64,000 nt of DNA from positions 372,001 to 436,000 of the forward strand of contig NZ_CTEN01000001.1 in the NCBI RefSeq assembly GCF_001375655.1, given 5' to 3'. The notes under the pieces were generated by a model that saw only the letters and a list, made by a program, of their open reading frames with translations, was not told the DNA's origin and did not search any database. The stretch's first letter is position 1. Each line of letters opens with the position of its first letter. The stretch comes from Streptococcus varani. GTDB taxonomy: Bacteria > Bacillota > Bacilli > Lactobacillales > Streptococcaceae. Below are positions 15,662-25,015 of the stretch, one piece after another. Both the position numbers and the translations under genes were made by a program.

Positions 15662-17008
15662 ATGTCAATCACAGCAGCGGATATCCGTCGCGAAATCGAA
15701 GAAAAAAACGTTACTTTCTTACGTCTTATGTTTACCGATATTATGGGCATCATGAAGAACGTAGAAATCCCAGCAACTGAGGAACAAATAGAGAAAGTCT
15801 TGTCAAACAAGGCTATGTTTGACGGTTCTTCTATTGAAGGTTTTGTTCGTATCAATGAGTCTGACATGTATCTCTACCCAGATTTAAATACGTGGACTAT
15901 TTTCCCTTGGGGGGATGAGAATGGTTCAGTTGCAGGACTCATTTGTGATGTCTATACAACAGATGGTAAACCCTTTGCTGGGGACCCACGTGGAAACTTG
16001 AAAAAATCTCTTCACCATATGGAGGCAGTTGGTTTTAAATCTTTCAACTTGGGACCTGAGCCAGAGTTCTTTCTCTTTAAGATGGATGAACACGGCAATC
16101 CGACGCTTGAAGTCAATGATAAAGGTGGCTATTTTGATCTGGCACCAACTGACTTAGCAGATAATACACGTCGAGAAATTGTGAATGTCTTGACACGAAT
16201 GGGCTTTGAAGTAGAGGCCAGTCACCATGAGTGTGCGATTGGCCAGCATGAAATTGATTTTAAGTATGATGATGTCTTGAATGCTTGTGACAAAATCCAA
16301 CTCTTTAAATTGGTTGTAAAAACGATCGCTCGTAAGCACGGACTCTATGCAACCTTTATGGCAAAACCCAAGTATGGTATTGCTGGTTCCGGAATGCATT
16401 GCAATATGTCTCTCTTTGGTAAAGATGGACAAAATGCCTTTTATGACCCTAAAGATCCAAAGGGGATGGAATTGTCTGAAACAGCCTATCATTTCTTAGG
16501 TGGTCTCATGAAACATGCTTACAGTTATACAGCGATCATGAATCCGACAGTCAACTCATACAAGCGTTTGGTTCCTGGTTTTGAAGCACCAGTTTATATT
16601 GCTTGGGCTGGACGAAACCGTTCTCCTTTGATTCGCGTACCTGCTTCTCGTGGTATGAGTACCCGCTTGGAATTGCGTTCGGTTGACCCGATGGCTAATC
16701 CCTATCTAGCAATGGCTGTTTTGCTCGAGTCTGGTCTGGACGGTATCGAAAATAAAATTCCGGCACCTGCTCCAGTTGAAACCAATATTTATGCCATGTC
16801 ATCTGAAGAACGTGCAGCAGCAGGAATTGTTGATTTACCATCAACACTTCACAATGCTCTCAAGGCTCTGCAAATGGATGATGTTGTTCGTGATGCTCTG
16901 GGAGAGCATATCTATGCTAACTTCATTGAAGCAAAACGAATTGAATGGGCTAGCTATGCTACCTTCGTTTCCCAATGGGAAGTGGATAACTATTTAGATT
17001 TGTATTAA
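15662..17008 (+). CDS. glnA: Glutamine synthetase (GSI-alpha type)
   Basis: 448 residues, the length of the GSI-alpha class that lacks the adenylylation loop. It makes glutamine from glutamate, ammonia and ATP. Motifs in order: FDGSSIEGF (about residue 53), GPEPEFFLF (about 131), [13 protein letters not shown] (about 187), GSGMHCNMS (about 243) and [10 protein letters not shown] (about 300, near the flexible loop). The C-terminal region ends ...NYLDLY. An AAAAAGGAG ribosome-binding site precedes the ATG. It is in an operon with its own repressor glnR. Confidence 0.97.
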   Translation: MSITAADIRREIEEKNVTFLRLMFTDIMGIMKNVEIPATEEQIEKVLSNKAMFDGSSIEGFVRINESDMYLYPDLNTWTIFPWGDENGSVAGLICDVYTTDGKPFAGDPRGNLKKSLHHMEAVGFKSFNLGPEPEFFLFKMDEHGNPTLEVNDKGGYFDLAPTDLADNTRREIVNVLTRMGFEVEASHHECAIGQHEIDFKYDDVLNACDKIQLFKLVVKTIARKHGLYATFMAKPKYGIAGSGMHCNMSLFGKDGQNAFYDPKDPKGMELSETAYHFLGGLMKHAYSYTAIMNPTVNSYKRLVPGFEAPVYIAWAGRNRSPLIRVPASRGMSTRLELRSVDPMANPYLAMAVLLESGLDGIENKIPAPAPVETNIYAMSSEERAAAGIVDLPSTLHNALKALQMDDVVRDALGEHIYANFIEAKRIEWASYATFVSQWEVDNYLDLY

Positions 17009-17035
17009 AAAAATGGTCCGGGGGACCATTTTTTC
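17008..17035 (+). terminator. glnA terminator
   Basis: AAAAAATGGTC (17008-17018) with GACCATTTTTT (17024-17034), loop CGGGG. The stem starts on the last base of the glnA stop codon. Confidence 0.9.
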
Positions 17036-17137
17036 ATGAGCTCGAAAATGAGAAAGCGAGTCAGGTCCGGGGCTATAAACAGTTTGGGAACAGGTTTATT
17101 GGTGAGCTAATATGTTTGTTTTTGAAGGAGGGATTAT

Positions 17138-17530
17138 ATGCAGGACTGGATTGACGGGATTTTTAAAGAGCAATACAAGGAAATTTTTGGTGAAGAAGGT
17201 TTAGGGCAAAAAGATCCTGAAACATTTTATATTCTTGAGGAGATGGAGGGGGAAATTGTCGCTGCTTTACAAGCCCAACAAACCTTAGAAACTGTTCATA
17301 TTAAAGCCTTGGTTGTAGCAAAAGAATTCCGTGGTCAGGGATTAGGTATGTCGCTCTTGAAGAGGTTGGAAAAAGAGTCTTCTTCGCTCGGATTTAAAAG
17401 TATTACGCTGTCAACAAAGTCCTATCAGGCCAAAGACTTCTATCTTAAGGCAGGTTATGAGATTTATGCTAGCTTGGAAGGAGTGCCTCGAGGTGGCATC
17501 ACCAAATACCAGTTTATTAAGTGGGTCTAA
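17138..17530 (+). CDS. GNAT-family N-acetyltransferase
   Basis: 130 residues. The acetyl-CoA-binding motif A is VAKEFRGQGLGMSLLKRL (about residues 61-78, with the Q/RxxGxG/A core), and the C-terminal KDFYLKAGYE hairpin is present. This size fits a small acyltransferase acting on a metabolite or protein N-terminus; the substrate is not predictable. A strong GAAGGAGG ribosome-binding site lies just before the ATG. The gene stands alone after the glnA terminator. Confidence 0.85.
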   Translation: MQDWIDGIFKEQYKEIFGEEGLGQKDPETFYILEEMEGEIVAALQAQQTLETVHIKALVVAKEFRGQGLGMSLLKRLEKESSSLGFKSITLSTKSYQAKDFYLKAGYEIYASLEGVPRGGITKYQFIKWV

Positions 17531-17893
17531 AAAGAAGGAAGCTATTTAGTTTTTTCCAGAACACAGACAAATCTACTCATTAGACTTAAAATGGGAAAAA
17601 TCAGTTTTTTATCATACCAACAGATACTCTCTGGAAGAATGCTAGGACACTATTTCAAAGAGTATTTTTTTAAAAGCAAAGAAAAAAGATTGAAGAAATG
17701 ATTCCTATGGATCTTTTCTTCAATCTGAAAGAAAGGAGAGTCTTCTTCGCTCTTTGGTTTTAAGACTCACGTTAAAAAGACCCATCAGGGTCTTTTTCGC
17801 TTTTGTATTTCCGAGCTCACGTTAAAAAGGTCTCCCAGACCAAGCTCGCTCTTTGGTTTTAAAGCTCGCGTTAAAAAGGTCTCCCAGACCTTT
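17531..17893. other. Terminator-rich intergenic region
   Basis: 363 bases without a gene. It contains a 12-bp inverted repeat (AGATTGAAGAAA 17687-17698 with 17715-17726, T-run on the minus-strand side) and a reiterated terminator cluster (about 17730-17895). In that cluster CTCACGTTAAAAAG or CTCGCGTTAAAAAG occurs three times and TCGCTCTTTGGTTTTAA twice. The first 140 bases hold nothing recognised. Confidence 0.7.
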
Positions 17894-17895
17894 TT
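17747..17895. terminator. Reiterated terminator cluster at the rnjA end
   Basis: Hairpin 1: AAAAAGACCC-ATCA-GGGTCTTTTT (17774-17797). Hairpin 2: GGTCT-CCC-AGACC (17829-17841), lacking the T-run. Hairpin 3: AAAAAGGTCT-CCC-AGACCTTTTT (17873-17895), which overlaps the rnjA stop codon. The units are partial direct repeats of one another. Confidence 0.8.
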
Positions 17896-19573
17896 AATTA
17901 TCCGGTGTCAAGATCATTGGGATAATAATGGGCTCGCGTTCTGTTTTTTCATAGAGGAATGGTCGCAGGGCGTTGACAATGGATCCGTTGACGCTTTGGA
18001 TGCTTGCATCCTTATTTTTCAGAGCGATACGGATAGCATTGAAGAGAATCTGCTGGCTCTCACGGATGAGGTCGCCAGATTCACGCATATAGATAAAGCC
18101 TCGGCTGAGGATATCTGGGCCAGCCAAAATCATTTGTGTCTTAAAATCAACAGTAGCAACGGCTAAGACGACGCCATCTTCAGATAAATCACGGCGATCT
18201 TTGAGGACAGCAGCTCCGATTTCACCGATACGGTTTCCGTCAACATAGATGTCTTGTGCATTGAAGCTTCCTGAGATACGCGCTGAGTCCTTGGTAAGAG
18301 CCAAGACATCCCCATTTTCCATGATAAAGATATTATCTTTAGGGATACCAGTGTCAACAGCAAGACCAGCATGAATTTTCTGCATGCGGTATTCGCCATG
18401 AACGGGCATAAAGTACTTCGGTTTAATGAGGCGGAGCATGAGTTTTTGTTCTTGCTGGCCACCGTGTCCAGAGGTATGGATGTTGTTGATTTTACCGTGG
18501 ATTACTTCGACACCAGCTTCAATCAAGATATTGATAATCTTGTTGACGCCAGTTGTATTTCCTGGAATCGGGCTAGAGGAGAAGATGACGGTATCACCAG
18601 GTTGCAATTGTACTTGACGATGAGTTCCGTGAGCGATCCGTGAGAGGGCAGCCATGGGCTCTCCTTGGCTACCGGTACAGAGAATCAAGACTTCACTAGC
18701 AGGGTATTCTTTGATAGCATTGGGCTCGATAAAGGTATCTGCTGGTACTTTAATATAACCCAATTCAATACCGTTGGCAATGGCTTTTTCCATAGAGCGT
18801 CCAAAGACCGCAATCTTGCGTCCGGTTTTGACCGCCGCATCTGCAGCTTGTTGGAGACGGAAGATGTTGGAAGCAAAGGAGGCAAAGATGATACGGCCGT
18901 GGATGCCTTCGATAATTTTGCTGATAGACTGACCGACAACTTTTTCAGAGTTAGTAAAAGTTGGTACTTCGGCGTTTGTCGAATCTGATAGAAGACAGAG
19001 TACGCCCTCTTCGCCCAGTGCGGCCATGCGGTGCAAATCGGCAGGTTCTCCCACAGGGGTAAAGTCGAACTTAAAGTCGCCGGTACAGACGATTTTTCCT
19101 TGAGGTGTAGCTACCACAACACCCAAAGGCTCTGGAATAGAGTGAGTGGTACGGAAGAAGCTGACCTTGAGTTGCTTGAAGGTTAATTCAGTGTTGTGGT
19201 TGATTTCATGGAGACTAGCATCGCGCAAAAGACCATGCTCTTCCAATTTACCTCGGATGAGGGCAAGAGCAAGAGGTCCGGCATAGATAGGAACATTGGC
19301 TTGCTTGAGGAGGAAAGGAATACCACCAATGTGGTCCTCGTGTCCGTGAGTGATGACGACGCCTTTAACACGCTCAATATTTTCAACGATATAGGAGTAA
19401 TCAGGGATAACATAATCAATTCCCAATAAATCGTCTTCTGGGAACTTAATGCCGGCATCGACGATGAGAATTTCATCTTGGTATTCGATGCCATAGGTGT
19501 TTTTTCCGATTTCCCCTAAACCACCGATGGCAAAGACGCCAACTTCATTTGGTTTTAGATTGATGGATGACAT
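17894..19573 (-). CDS. rnjA: Ribonuclease J1
   Basis: 559 residues of the metallo-beta-lactamase/beta-CASP ribonuclease family, with 5'-3' exonuclease and endonuclease activity, central to mRNA decay and rRNA maturation in Firmicutes. The N-terminal GGLGEIGKN is near residue 17. The zinc motif HGHEDH is near residue 75, TGDFKFD near 164 and the beta-CASP HTSGHGG near 367. The length and the location three bases after rpoY identify it as J1 rather than J2. Its stop codon sits in a terminator. Confidence 0.94.
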   Translation of the reverse strand: MSSINLKPNEVGVFAIGGLGEIGKNTYGIEYQDEILIVDAGIKFPEDDLLGIDYVIPDYSYIVENIERVKGVVITHGHEDHIGGIPFLLKQANVPIYAGPLALALIRGKLEEHGLLRDASLHEINHNTELTFKQLKVSFFRTTHSIPEPLGVVVATPQGKIVCTGDFKFDFTPVGEPADLHRMAALGEEGVLCLLSDSTNAEVPTFTNSEKVVGQSISKIIEGIHGRIIFASFASNIFRLQQAADAAVKTGRKIAVFGRSMEKAIANGIELGYIKVPADTFIEPNAIKEYPASEVLILCTGSQGEPMAALSRIAHGTHRQVQLQPGDTVIFSSSPIPGNTTGVNKIINILIEAGVEVIHGKINNIHTSGHGGQQEQKLMLRLIKPKYFMPVHGEYRMQKIHAGLAVDTGIPKDNIFIMENGDVLALTKDSARISGSFNAQDIYVDGNRIGEIGAAVLKDRRDLSEDGVVLAVATVDFKTQMILAGPDILSRGFIYMRESGDLIRESQQILFNAIRIALKNKDASIQSVNGSIVNALRPFLYEKTEREPIIIPMILTPDN

Positions 19574-19576
19574 GGA

Positions 19577-19807
19577 TTAGAACTCCGTAAGTTTGAAATC
19601 AGTATGAGATTTTTCATACTCTAAGTGGTTGTCAGATAATAATTCAATTAATTCGATATTGAAATCAGTATGTTGCTCTACTAATTGGCGAGCTACGATG
19701 CGTCCTTCCAATTCTGAAGCTGCTTCAACTTCTAGATAGAGAGACTTGGTTTGCTCACGACGTGGAGAGCGATCTTTGGTTTCTTGGTAAAATACTTTAT
19801 AAATCAT
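19577..19807 (-). CDS. rpoY: RNA polymerase epsilon subunit (RpoY)
   Basis: 76 residues from ATG at 19807 ([18 protein letters not shown]). The longer frame to 19852 adds residues unlike the family. RpoY (formerly YkzG/DUF1447) is a small, non-essential RNA polymerase subunit of Firmicutes, related in fold to the phage inhibitor Gp2. A GAAAGGAAAACC ribosome-binding site precedes it. It is immediately upstream of rnjA, the conserved rpoY-rnjA operon that links transcription and RNA decay. Confidence 0.93.
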   Translation of the reverse strand: MIYKVFYQETKDRSPRREQTKSLYLEVEAASELEGRIVARQLVEQHTDFNIELIELLSDNHLEYEKSHTDFKLTEF

Positions 19808-20131
19808 GGTTTTCCTTTCTTGATGAAACAGTTTACGTTGAAAAAGCCACAAATAGAGGGTTTCTACTTGTTTTTTCTTATGCAGTTTTCTGGAGTTATG
19901 TTAAGAAAAAGAACGAGTTATTCACTCTTTTCTTCTGTTTTCTATGAAACGTTGCAATTATGTACATTATACCATAAAAGGCGCTTTTGGTGAAAGGAAA
20001 ATGCTGGTGAAAATGTAAAAAACCATTTATTTTCAATTATTTTCCAATGATAAGATAAGACTTGATGGACTTGATTTGAAAAAATGTTCAAGATAGCTTA
20101 CAATAAAGAGAAGTAGAACGAGGAAATTATA
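19808..20131. other. Divergent rpoY / tsaB intergenic region
   Basis: 324 bases. The minus side holds an extended -10 promoter (TATAAT as ATTATA at 19966-19971 on the plus strand, preceded by TGG) and a leader of about 150 bases for rpoY-rnjA. The plus side holds the tsaB promoter. Short frames seen here look spurious. Confidence 0.75.
20076..20104 (+). promoter_or_regulatory. tsaB operon promoter
   Basis: TTGAAA (20076-20081), 17 bases, TACAAT (20099-20104). Confidence 0.75.
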
Positions 20132-20821
20132 ATGAAAATATTAGCAATGGATACTTCTAGCCTAGCCTTAGCTGTCGCACTTTTGGAAGATGACAACTTG
20201 GTGGCTGAAGTGACTCTTAACATCAAGAAAAACCACAGTATCAGTCTCATGCCTACCATTGATTTTTTAGTGGAATCGATTGGTTGGAAGCCTGCTGATT
20301 TGGATCGGATCGCCGTAGCTAAAGGGCCAGGCTCTTATACGGGTTTACGGGTGGCCGTTGCCACTGCCAAAACGCTTGCTTATGCTCTAAAGATAGAATT
20401 AGTTGGGGTGTCCAGTCTCTATGCTTTGGTATCGGAGTGTCCAGCGGATGGACTGATTGTGCCACTCATGGATGCTCGTAGGAACAATGTCTATGCTGGT
20501 TTTTATGAAAAAGGTCTATCGGTGCAAGCAGATGCTCATTTACCTTTTGGTGATGTGTTGAAAAGGGCTGAGTCAGCTGAAAAGGTTACTTTTGTTGGGG
20601 AAGTAGCTAACTTTCGCAGTCAGATTGAAGCATCTCTTCCTCATGCTCAGATCATGGAGACCTTGCCTTCGGCCCTTGGTATCGGAAGACTGGGTCGAGA
20701 TTTACCGGCAGTCAATGTAGATGACTTTGTTCCCGAATATCTGAAGCGAGTAGAAGCAGAAGAAAACTGGCTCAAAGCAAATGAGGCGGACAATGAAGAT
20801 GACTACATTAAGAGAGTCTGA
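20132..20821 (+). CDS. tsaB: tRNA threonylcarbamoyladenosine biosynthesis protein TsaB
   Basis: 229 residues of the ASKHA fold, beginning MKILAMDTSS, with the diagnostic GPGSYTGLRV (about residue 67) and ATAKTLAYAL. TsaB is the scaffold partner of TsaD in making N6-threonylcarbamoyladenosine at position 37 of ANN-decoding tRNAs. It overlaps the following rimI, and tsaD comes next, so the modification proteins are translated together. All catalytic metal-site residues belong to TsaD, as is normal. Confidence 0.95.
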   Translation: MKILAMDTSSLALAVALLEDDNLVAEVTLNIKKNHSISLMPTIDFLVESIGWKPADLDRIAVAKGPGSYTGLRVAVATAKTLAYALKIELVGVSSLYALVSECPADGLIVPLMDARRNNVYAGFYEKGLSVQADAHLPFGDVLKRAESAEKVTFVGEVANFRSQIEASLPHAQIMETLPSALGIGRLGRDLPAVNVDDFVPEYLKRVEAEENWLKANEADNEDDYIKRV

Positions 20822-21233
20822 TATGGATTATTCTCAAGAAATATTTTCACTGTTGACCGATGTCTATAATCAATCGCCCTGGACCTTGCAACAGATTGAA
20901 AGAGACATGAAGTTGGCCCATACGGAGTATCTCTATCTGATTGAAAATCAGAAATTGCTTGGTTTTTTAGCTGTTCAAGACTTGGCTGGAGAATTAGAAA
21001 TCACTCAGATTGCGGTCAGAAAAGACTATCAAGGTCAAGGTCTAGCCAATCAACTCATGAATACATTGTCTAGTAGGAGTGAGCCTGTTTTCTTGGAGGT
21101 TAGAGAAAGCAATAAAGCGGCGCGTGGCTTGTATGAAAAGTTTGGTTTCAAGAAAGTGGGACTACGAAAAAAATATTACCAGAATCCGGTTGAAGATGCA
21201 GTTTTGATGGCTCGTGAGGGCCAGTTAGGATGA
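20793..21233 (+). CDS. rimI: Ribosomal-protein-alanine acetyltransferase (RimI)
   Basis: About 146 residues. GNAT domain with the acetyl-CoA motif [14 protein letters not shown] (about residues 74-87) and the C-terminal [15 protein letters not shown] signature of RimI. It acetylates N-terminal residues of ribosomal proteins such as S18. Several in-frame ATGs overlap the end of tsaB (20781, 20793, 20799). 20793 is chosen because GAGG lies seven bases before it; the choice is not certain. Its stop overlaps the tsaD start by four bases (ATGA). Confidence 0.88.
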   Translation: MKMTTLRESDMDYSQEIFSLLTDVYNQSPWTLQQIERDMKLAHTEYLYLIENQKLLGFLAVQDLAGELEITQIAVRKDYQGQGLANQLMNTLSSRSEPVFLEVRESNKAARGLYEKFGFKKVGLRKKYYQNPVEDAVLMAREGQLG

Positions 21234-22252
21234 ATGAAGAAATGAAAGATCGATATATTTTGGCTATTGAGTCTTCTTGTGATGAGACCAGTGTAGCTAT
21301 TTTAAAAAATGACAAGGAATTGCTGAGCAACATCATTGCTAGTCAAGTAGAAAGTCACAAGCGTTTTGGCGGCGTAGTGCCCGAGATCGCCAGTCGCCAC
21401 CATGTGGAAGTAGTGACGACTTGTATAGAGGAAGCCCTGCAGGAAGCGGGTATTGAAGCAGAGGATTTGGATGCGGTAGGAGTGACCTATGGTCCAGGTT
21501 TAGTGGGAGCTCTTTTGGTCGGTATGGCTTCTGCTAAGGCTTTTGCTTGGGCGCATGGCTTACCGCTGATTCCAGTCAATCACATGGCTGGCCACTTGAT
21601 GGCGGCGCGTGCGGTTAAAGAGTTGACCTATCCTCTCATGGCTCTGTTGGTATCCGGAGGTCACACGGAGTTGGTTTATGTGGCGGCACCGGGTGACTAT
21701 AAGATCATTGGTGAAACCCGCGATGATGCGGTTGGCGAGGCCTATGATAAGGTTGGTCGCTTGATGGGGCTGACCTATCCGGCTGGCCGCGAAATGGATG
21801 AGTTAGCACACGAAGGTCAGGATGTCTACCATTTCCCGCGGGCAATGATCAAGGAAGACAATCTAGAGTTTTCTTTTTCAGGACTCAAATCTGCCGTTAT
21901 TAATCTCTATCATAATGCTCAGCAAAAAGGCCAGGAATTGGACATAGTTGATCTGTGTGCCTCCTTCCAAACAGCGGTGCTGGATATTCTCATGGTAAAG
22001 ACTAAAAAGGCTTTGGAGAAATACCCAGTGGGTACCTTGGTGGTGGCTGGTGGTGTCGCAGCCAATCAAGGATTGCGTGAGCGACTCGCGGTAGAGATGA
22101 GGGATGTCGATGTGATTATTCCACCCTTGCGTCTTTGTGGGGACAATGCTGGGATGATTGCCTTGGCTGCTGCCATAGAATTTGAAAGAGGGAATTTCGC
22201 TAAACTAGATCTTAATGCTAAACCTAGTTTGGTTTTCCAAGAAATGGAGTAG
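21230..22252 (+). CDS. tsaD: tRNA N6-adenosine threonylcarbamoyltransferase TsaD
   Basis: 340 residues, full length. TsaD transfers the threonylcarbamoyl group to A37 of tRNA. Iron-binding HMAGHLMAA is near residue 115, and the ATP-binding VSGGHTELV (about 137), [18 protein letters not shown] (about 165) and GGVAANQ (about 272) are present. The start overlaps rimI (ATGA), pointing to translational coupling. A more distant YrdC-family relative of the partner TsaC lies at 36190-36975. Confidence 0.97.
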   Translation: MNEEMKDRYILAIESSCDETSVAILKNDKELLSNIIASQVESHKRFGGVVPEIASRHHVEVVTTCIEEALQEAGIEAEDLDAVGVTYGPGLVGALLVGMASAKAFAWAHGLPLIPVNHMAGHLMAARAVKELTYPLMALLVSGGHTELVYVAAPGDYKIIGETRDDAVGEAYDKVGRLMGLTYPAGREMDELAHEGQDVYHFPRAMIKEDNLEFSFSGLKSAVINLYHNAQQKGQELDIVDLCASFQTAVLDILMVKTKKALEKYPVGTLVVAGGVAANQGLRERLAVEMRDVDVIIPPLRLCGDNAGMIALAAAIEFERGNFAKLDLNAKPSLVFQEME

Positions 22253-22254
22253 GA

Positions 22255-22794
22255 ATGAAGAAGGCTTTGCTTCTTATTGATATGCAAAAAGGCTTTTTGG
22301 GTAGCCAGTGGCCTGAACGCAATAATCCTCAAGCGGAAGAGAAGATGTTGACTGTCTTGGAACATTTTCGTGAAAGTGGGGAAGAAGTTATTCACATCTG
22401 CCATAAGTCACGCCTAGCAGAAGATTCATTTTATAAGGAATCGGATAGAGCTTTCATGGAGGGGTTTGAACCCTTGGATGGGGAAGTGATTTTCGAAAAA
22501 ACGGTTAACAGTGCCTTTATCGGGACAGACTTAGAATCTTATTTGCAAAAGCAAGGAATTTCGGACTTGGTCATCCTTGGTCTGACTTTACCACACTGTG
22601 TTTCGACGACCACTCGTATGGCAGCTAATCTTGGGTTTACGGTTGTTCTCTTATCGGATGCGACAGCTAGCTTTGCTCTGCCTGACTTATGGGGACAAAC
22701 GATTGATCCTGAACTACTCCATCAAATCAACTTAGCAAGTCTCGATGGTGAATTTGCCCAGGTCATGACGGTGGAGCAATATTTAAACAGTTGA
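22255..22794 (+). CDS. Isochorismatase-like cysteine hydrolase
   Basis: 179 residues. The catalytic triad of this family is visible: Asp in LLIDMQKGF (about residue 9), Lys in FEKTVNSAF (about 82) and Cys in LPHCVSTTTRMAA (about 120). Members hydrolyse C-N or ether bonds in small molecules such as nicotinamide or isochorismate; the substrate here is unclear. It begins two bases after the tsaD stop with a ribosome-binding site inside tsaD (GGAGTAGG), so it is probably the last gene of that operon. Confidence 0.85.
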   Translation: MKKALLLIDMQKGFLGSQWPERNNPQAEEKMLTVLEHFRESGEEVIHICHKSRLAEDSFYKESDRAFMEGFEPLDGEVIFEKTVNSAFIGTDLESYLQKQGISDLVILGLTLPHCVSTTTRMAANLGFTVVLLSDATASFALPDLWGQTIDPELLHQINLASLDGEFAQVMTVEQYLNS

Positions 22795-22837
22795 GATGGG
22801 TATGCTGAAGCCGTTCTCCGTATACTTATTATGGAAG

Positions 22838-22872
22838 AAGTTCCTGAGATCTATCTCGGGGACTTTTGCTTT
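22838..22872 (+). terminator. Terminator of the tsaB-D operon
   Basis: Stem AAGTTCCTGAGA (22838-22849) with TCTCGGGGACTT (22854-22865), G-T pairs included, then TTGCTTTT. Confidence 0.65.
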
Positions 22873-22931
22873 TATCTGACTGCTTGCTAATGGTCTGTTT
22901 CCCAATTTCATTCCTATCTGAACTCTTTTTA

Positions 22932-22940
22932 TGTTATACT
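22932..22940 (+). promoter_or_regulatory. azlC extended -10 promoter
   Basis: TGTTATACT at 22932-22940; no clear -35. Confidence 0.55.
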
Positions 22941-22974
22941 ATAAGAATATTCTGAATTTTTTGTGAGGATAATG

Positions 22975-23670
22975 ATGAGAGAGAAAAGGTTTTGGGCAGG
23001 AGTTCGGGCTGCGACTCCAACTGTTTTTGGTTATTTATCAATCGGTTTGGCTTTTGGGATTGTGGCGGCCAAATCCGGTATTTCCCCTCTAGAAACGGGT
23101 TTGATGAGTATCTTAATCTATGCAGGTTCTGGTCAATTTGCCTTGGCAGCCTTGATTCTGGTCCAGGCACCTCTGACCTCCATCGCACTGACGATTTTTC
23201 TCGTCAACTTACGGCATTTCCTTATGAATTTACATACCTCAACCATCTTTTCTAAGGCTTCTTTTCCTCAACAAATTCTAATCGGTAGTTTTTTGACGGA
23301 CGAAAGTTATGGAGTGATGCTGGGACATCATATTCTTCATCAGGAAGTATCTCCTTTTTGGATGTACGGCAATAATGCTGCCAGCTACCTTTCTTGGATT
23401 TTAGCTACGATAACAGGTTCCTTGGTTGGTGGCTTTATTCCAAACCCACATGCTTTTGGCATCGATTTTGCTCTTATTGCTATGTTTGTGGCTATTTTTG
23501 CCAGCCAACTGCAGGGGATTTTGCAGAAAGTAGCCTTACAGAAAATCGTTTGGATCTTGTTGGTGGTTTTGGTCTCTTATTTTGGCTTCTCGCGGATCAT
23601 TTCCGCTTCTTTGGCCCTTTTGATGGCGACTTTGTTAGGATGTTTAACGGGGGTGATTTTGGATGATTAA
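22975..23670 (+). CDS. azlC: AzlC-family branched-chain amino acid exporter, large subunit
   Basis: About 231 residues with six to seven membrane helices; signature region LIYAGSGQFALAAL (about residue 50) and SFLTDESYGV (about 105). AzlC and AzlD form a two-protein exporter of branched-chain amino acids and some analogues. Upstream GTG and ATG codons exist (22963, 22972); 22975 is preferred because GAGGA ends five bases before it. The stop overlaps azlD by eight bases. Confidence 0.9.
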   Translation: MREKRFWAGVRAATPTVFGYLSIGLAFGIVAAKSGISPLETGLMSILIYAGSGQFALAALILVQAPLTSIALTIFLVNLRHFLMNLHTSTIFSKASFPQQILIGSFLTDESYGVMLGHHILHQEVSPFWMYGNNAASYLSWILATITGSLVGGFIPNPHAFGIDFALIAMFVAIFASQLQGILQKVALQKIVWILLVVLVSYFGFSRIISASLALLMATLLGCLTGVILDD

Positions 23671-23986
23671 TCAGTATATTTTAGGGGCTATTGTGATCTC
23701 GGCCTTGGTGACTTGGTTGCCGCGGGTACTACCCTATGTTTTCGTTCGTTTTGCAACCTTGCCTGACAAATTGGTCAAGTTCTTGGCCTATTTACCTCTT
23801 ACAATCATTTTCGCACTGATTCTATCCAGTCTTTTTCCTGGTCGAGTTGGTGGCTGGCCTAAGATTCAGTGGATAGAACTAGTAGCCGTATTGCCGACTT
23901 TTGCGGTCCTTGGAAAAACAAGAAATGTGATGCTGGCGGTAGTGGCGGGTATCCTTTGTGTGGCTACTCTCCGCTATTTATTTTAA
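23663..23986 (+). CDS. azlD: AzlD-family exporter, small subunit
   Basis: 107 residues with three to four hydrophobic helices and the typical WLPRVLPYVF and YLPLTIIFALI segments. It works with AzlC in branched-chain amino acid export. It overlaps the azlC end, so it is translationally coupled, and is followed at once by a terminator. Confidence 0.9.
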   Translation: MINQYILGAIVISALVTWLPRVLPYVFVRFATLPDKLVKFLAYLPLTIIFALILSSLFPGRVGGWPKIQWIELVAVLPTFAVLGKTRNVMLAVVAGILCVATLRYLF

Positions 23987-23991
23987 AAATG

Positions 23992-24023
23992 AAACAGTCT
24001 ACCGATGCCTAGGCTGTTTTTTT
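23992..24023 (+). terminator. azlCD terminator
   Basis: AAACAGTCTA (23992-24001) with TAGGCTGTTT (24010-24019), then T's. Confidence 0.85.
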
Positions 24024-24027
24024 GCGA

Positions 24028-24083
24028 TTTTACAAAAACTTTACAAAAGGGAGGGCATAGATTTGATGTTGAAAGACTATAAT
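24028..24083 (+). promoter_or_regulatory. pst promoter with Pho box
   Basis: Two TTTACA repeats at 24029-24034 and 24040-24045, spaced exactly 11 bases, each followed by AAAA: the layout of PhoP/PnpR-type Pho boxes. TATAAT follows at 24078-24083 without a good -35, as expected for an activator-dependent promoter. Confidence 0.7.
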
Positions 24084-24117
24084 CATACTTGTAAATCAAA
24101 TAACTGAGGAGTTTACC

Positions 24118-25005
24118 ATGAAAAAACTATCAACATTATCTAAAATTGCCATTACTGGTCTTGCAGGTTTATCTTTTTTAACAGCTTGTGGCACTAAGTC
24201 AGCTGAAGGTGGCAGTTCATCTAATCAAACTATCAATGTTGTATCGCGTGAAGAAGGTTCTGGAACACGTGGAGCCTTTGTTGAATTGTTCCATGTTTTA
24301 GAAAAGGGTGCAGACGGCAAAAAGGTGGATATGACCTCTGATAAGGCTATTGTGACCAACTCCACATCTGTTATGTTGACAACGGTATCTGGAGATGCCA
24401 ATGCTATTGGTTATGCTTCACTTGGTTCACTTGATGACAGTAATAAAATCCTTAAAATTGATGGTGCGGAAGCTACAGTAGACAATATCAAAGATGGTAC
24501 CTATAAAATTTCACGTCCTTTCAATATTGTGACGAAATCAGAAGTTAGCGAAGCGGCTCAAGACTTCATCCACTTTATCTTGAGTGCGGATGGTCAAGCT
24601 GTCGTTGAAAAGAGTGGTTATATTCCTTTGGATAATGCTCCAACTTACACAGCAAAAGCAAATAGCGGAAAAGTTGTTGTGGCAGGTTCTAGTTCAGTAA
24701 CACCTGTGATGGAAAAATTAAAGGAAGCTTATGCTAAGGTAAATGCTAAGGTGACTGTAGAAGTACAACAAAGCGACTCCTCTACTGGTATTATCAGCGC
24801 TACGGAAGGAACAGCAGACATCGGTATGTCTTCTCGTGAACTAACAGACGAAGAAAAAGCAAAAGGCGTTACTCCAACAGTTATCGCTCTGGACGGAATT
24901 GGTGTTATTGTCAATAAAAACAATCCAGTTTCTGACTTGACCAACGAGCAAGTGAAAGAGATCTTCACAGGAAAAACAACATCTTGGGATGCTCTCTCTA
25001 AATAA
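24118..25005 (+). CDS. pstS: Phosphate-binding lipoprotein PstS
   Basis: 295 residues. Signal peptide with lipobox LTAC (Cys about 23), so it is anchored in the outer face of the membrane. It delivers phosphate to PstCA. The motif order is permuted relative to classical PstS: SREEGSGTRGAF and AIGYASLG come first (residues 40-100). The parts usually found at the N-terminus, VAGSSSVTPVMEKL and ADIGMSSREL, come second (about 180-240). The last are DGIGVIVNKNNPV and IFTGKTTSW. Pneumococcal PstS2 has the same order. First gene of pstSCAB-phoU-pnpRS, behind a Pho box. Confidence 0.93.
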   Translation: MKKLSTLSKIAITGLAGLSFLTACGTKSAEGGSSSNQTINVVSREEGSGTRGAFVELFHVLEKGADGKKVDMTSDKAIVTNSTSVMLTTVSGDANAIGYASLGSLDDSNKILKIDGAEATVDNIKDGTYKISRPFNIVTKSEVSEAAQDFIHFILSADGQAVVEKSGYIPLDNAPTYTAKANSGKVVVAGSSSVTPVMEKLKEAYAKVNAKVTVEVQQSDSSTGIISATEGTADIGMSSRELTDEEKAKGVTPTVIALDGIGVIVNKNNPVSDLTNEQVKEIFTGKTTSWDALSK

Positions 25006-25015
25006 GAGGTTATGA

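Noticed and set aside
19762..19993. Frames on the plus strand over the rpoY leader
   Set aside because: They overlap rpoY and its promoter on the other strand and resemble nothing known.
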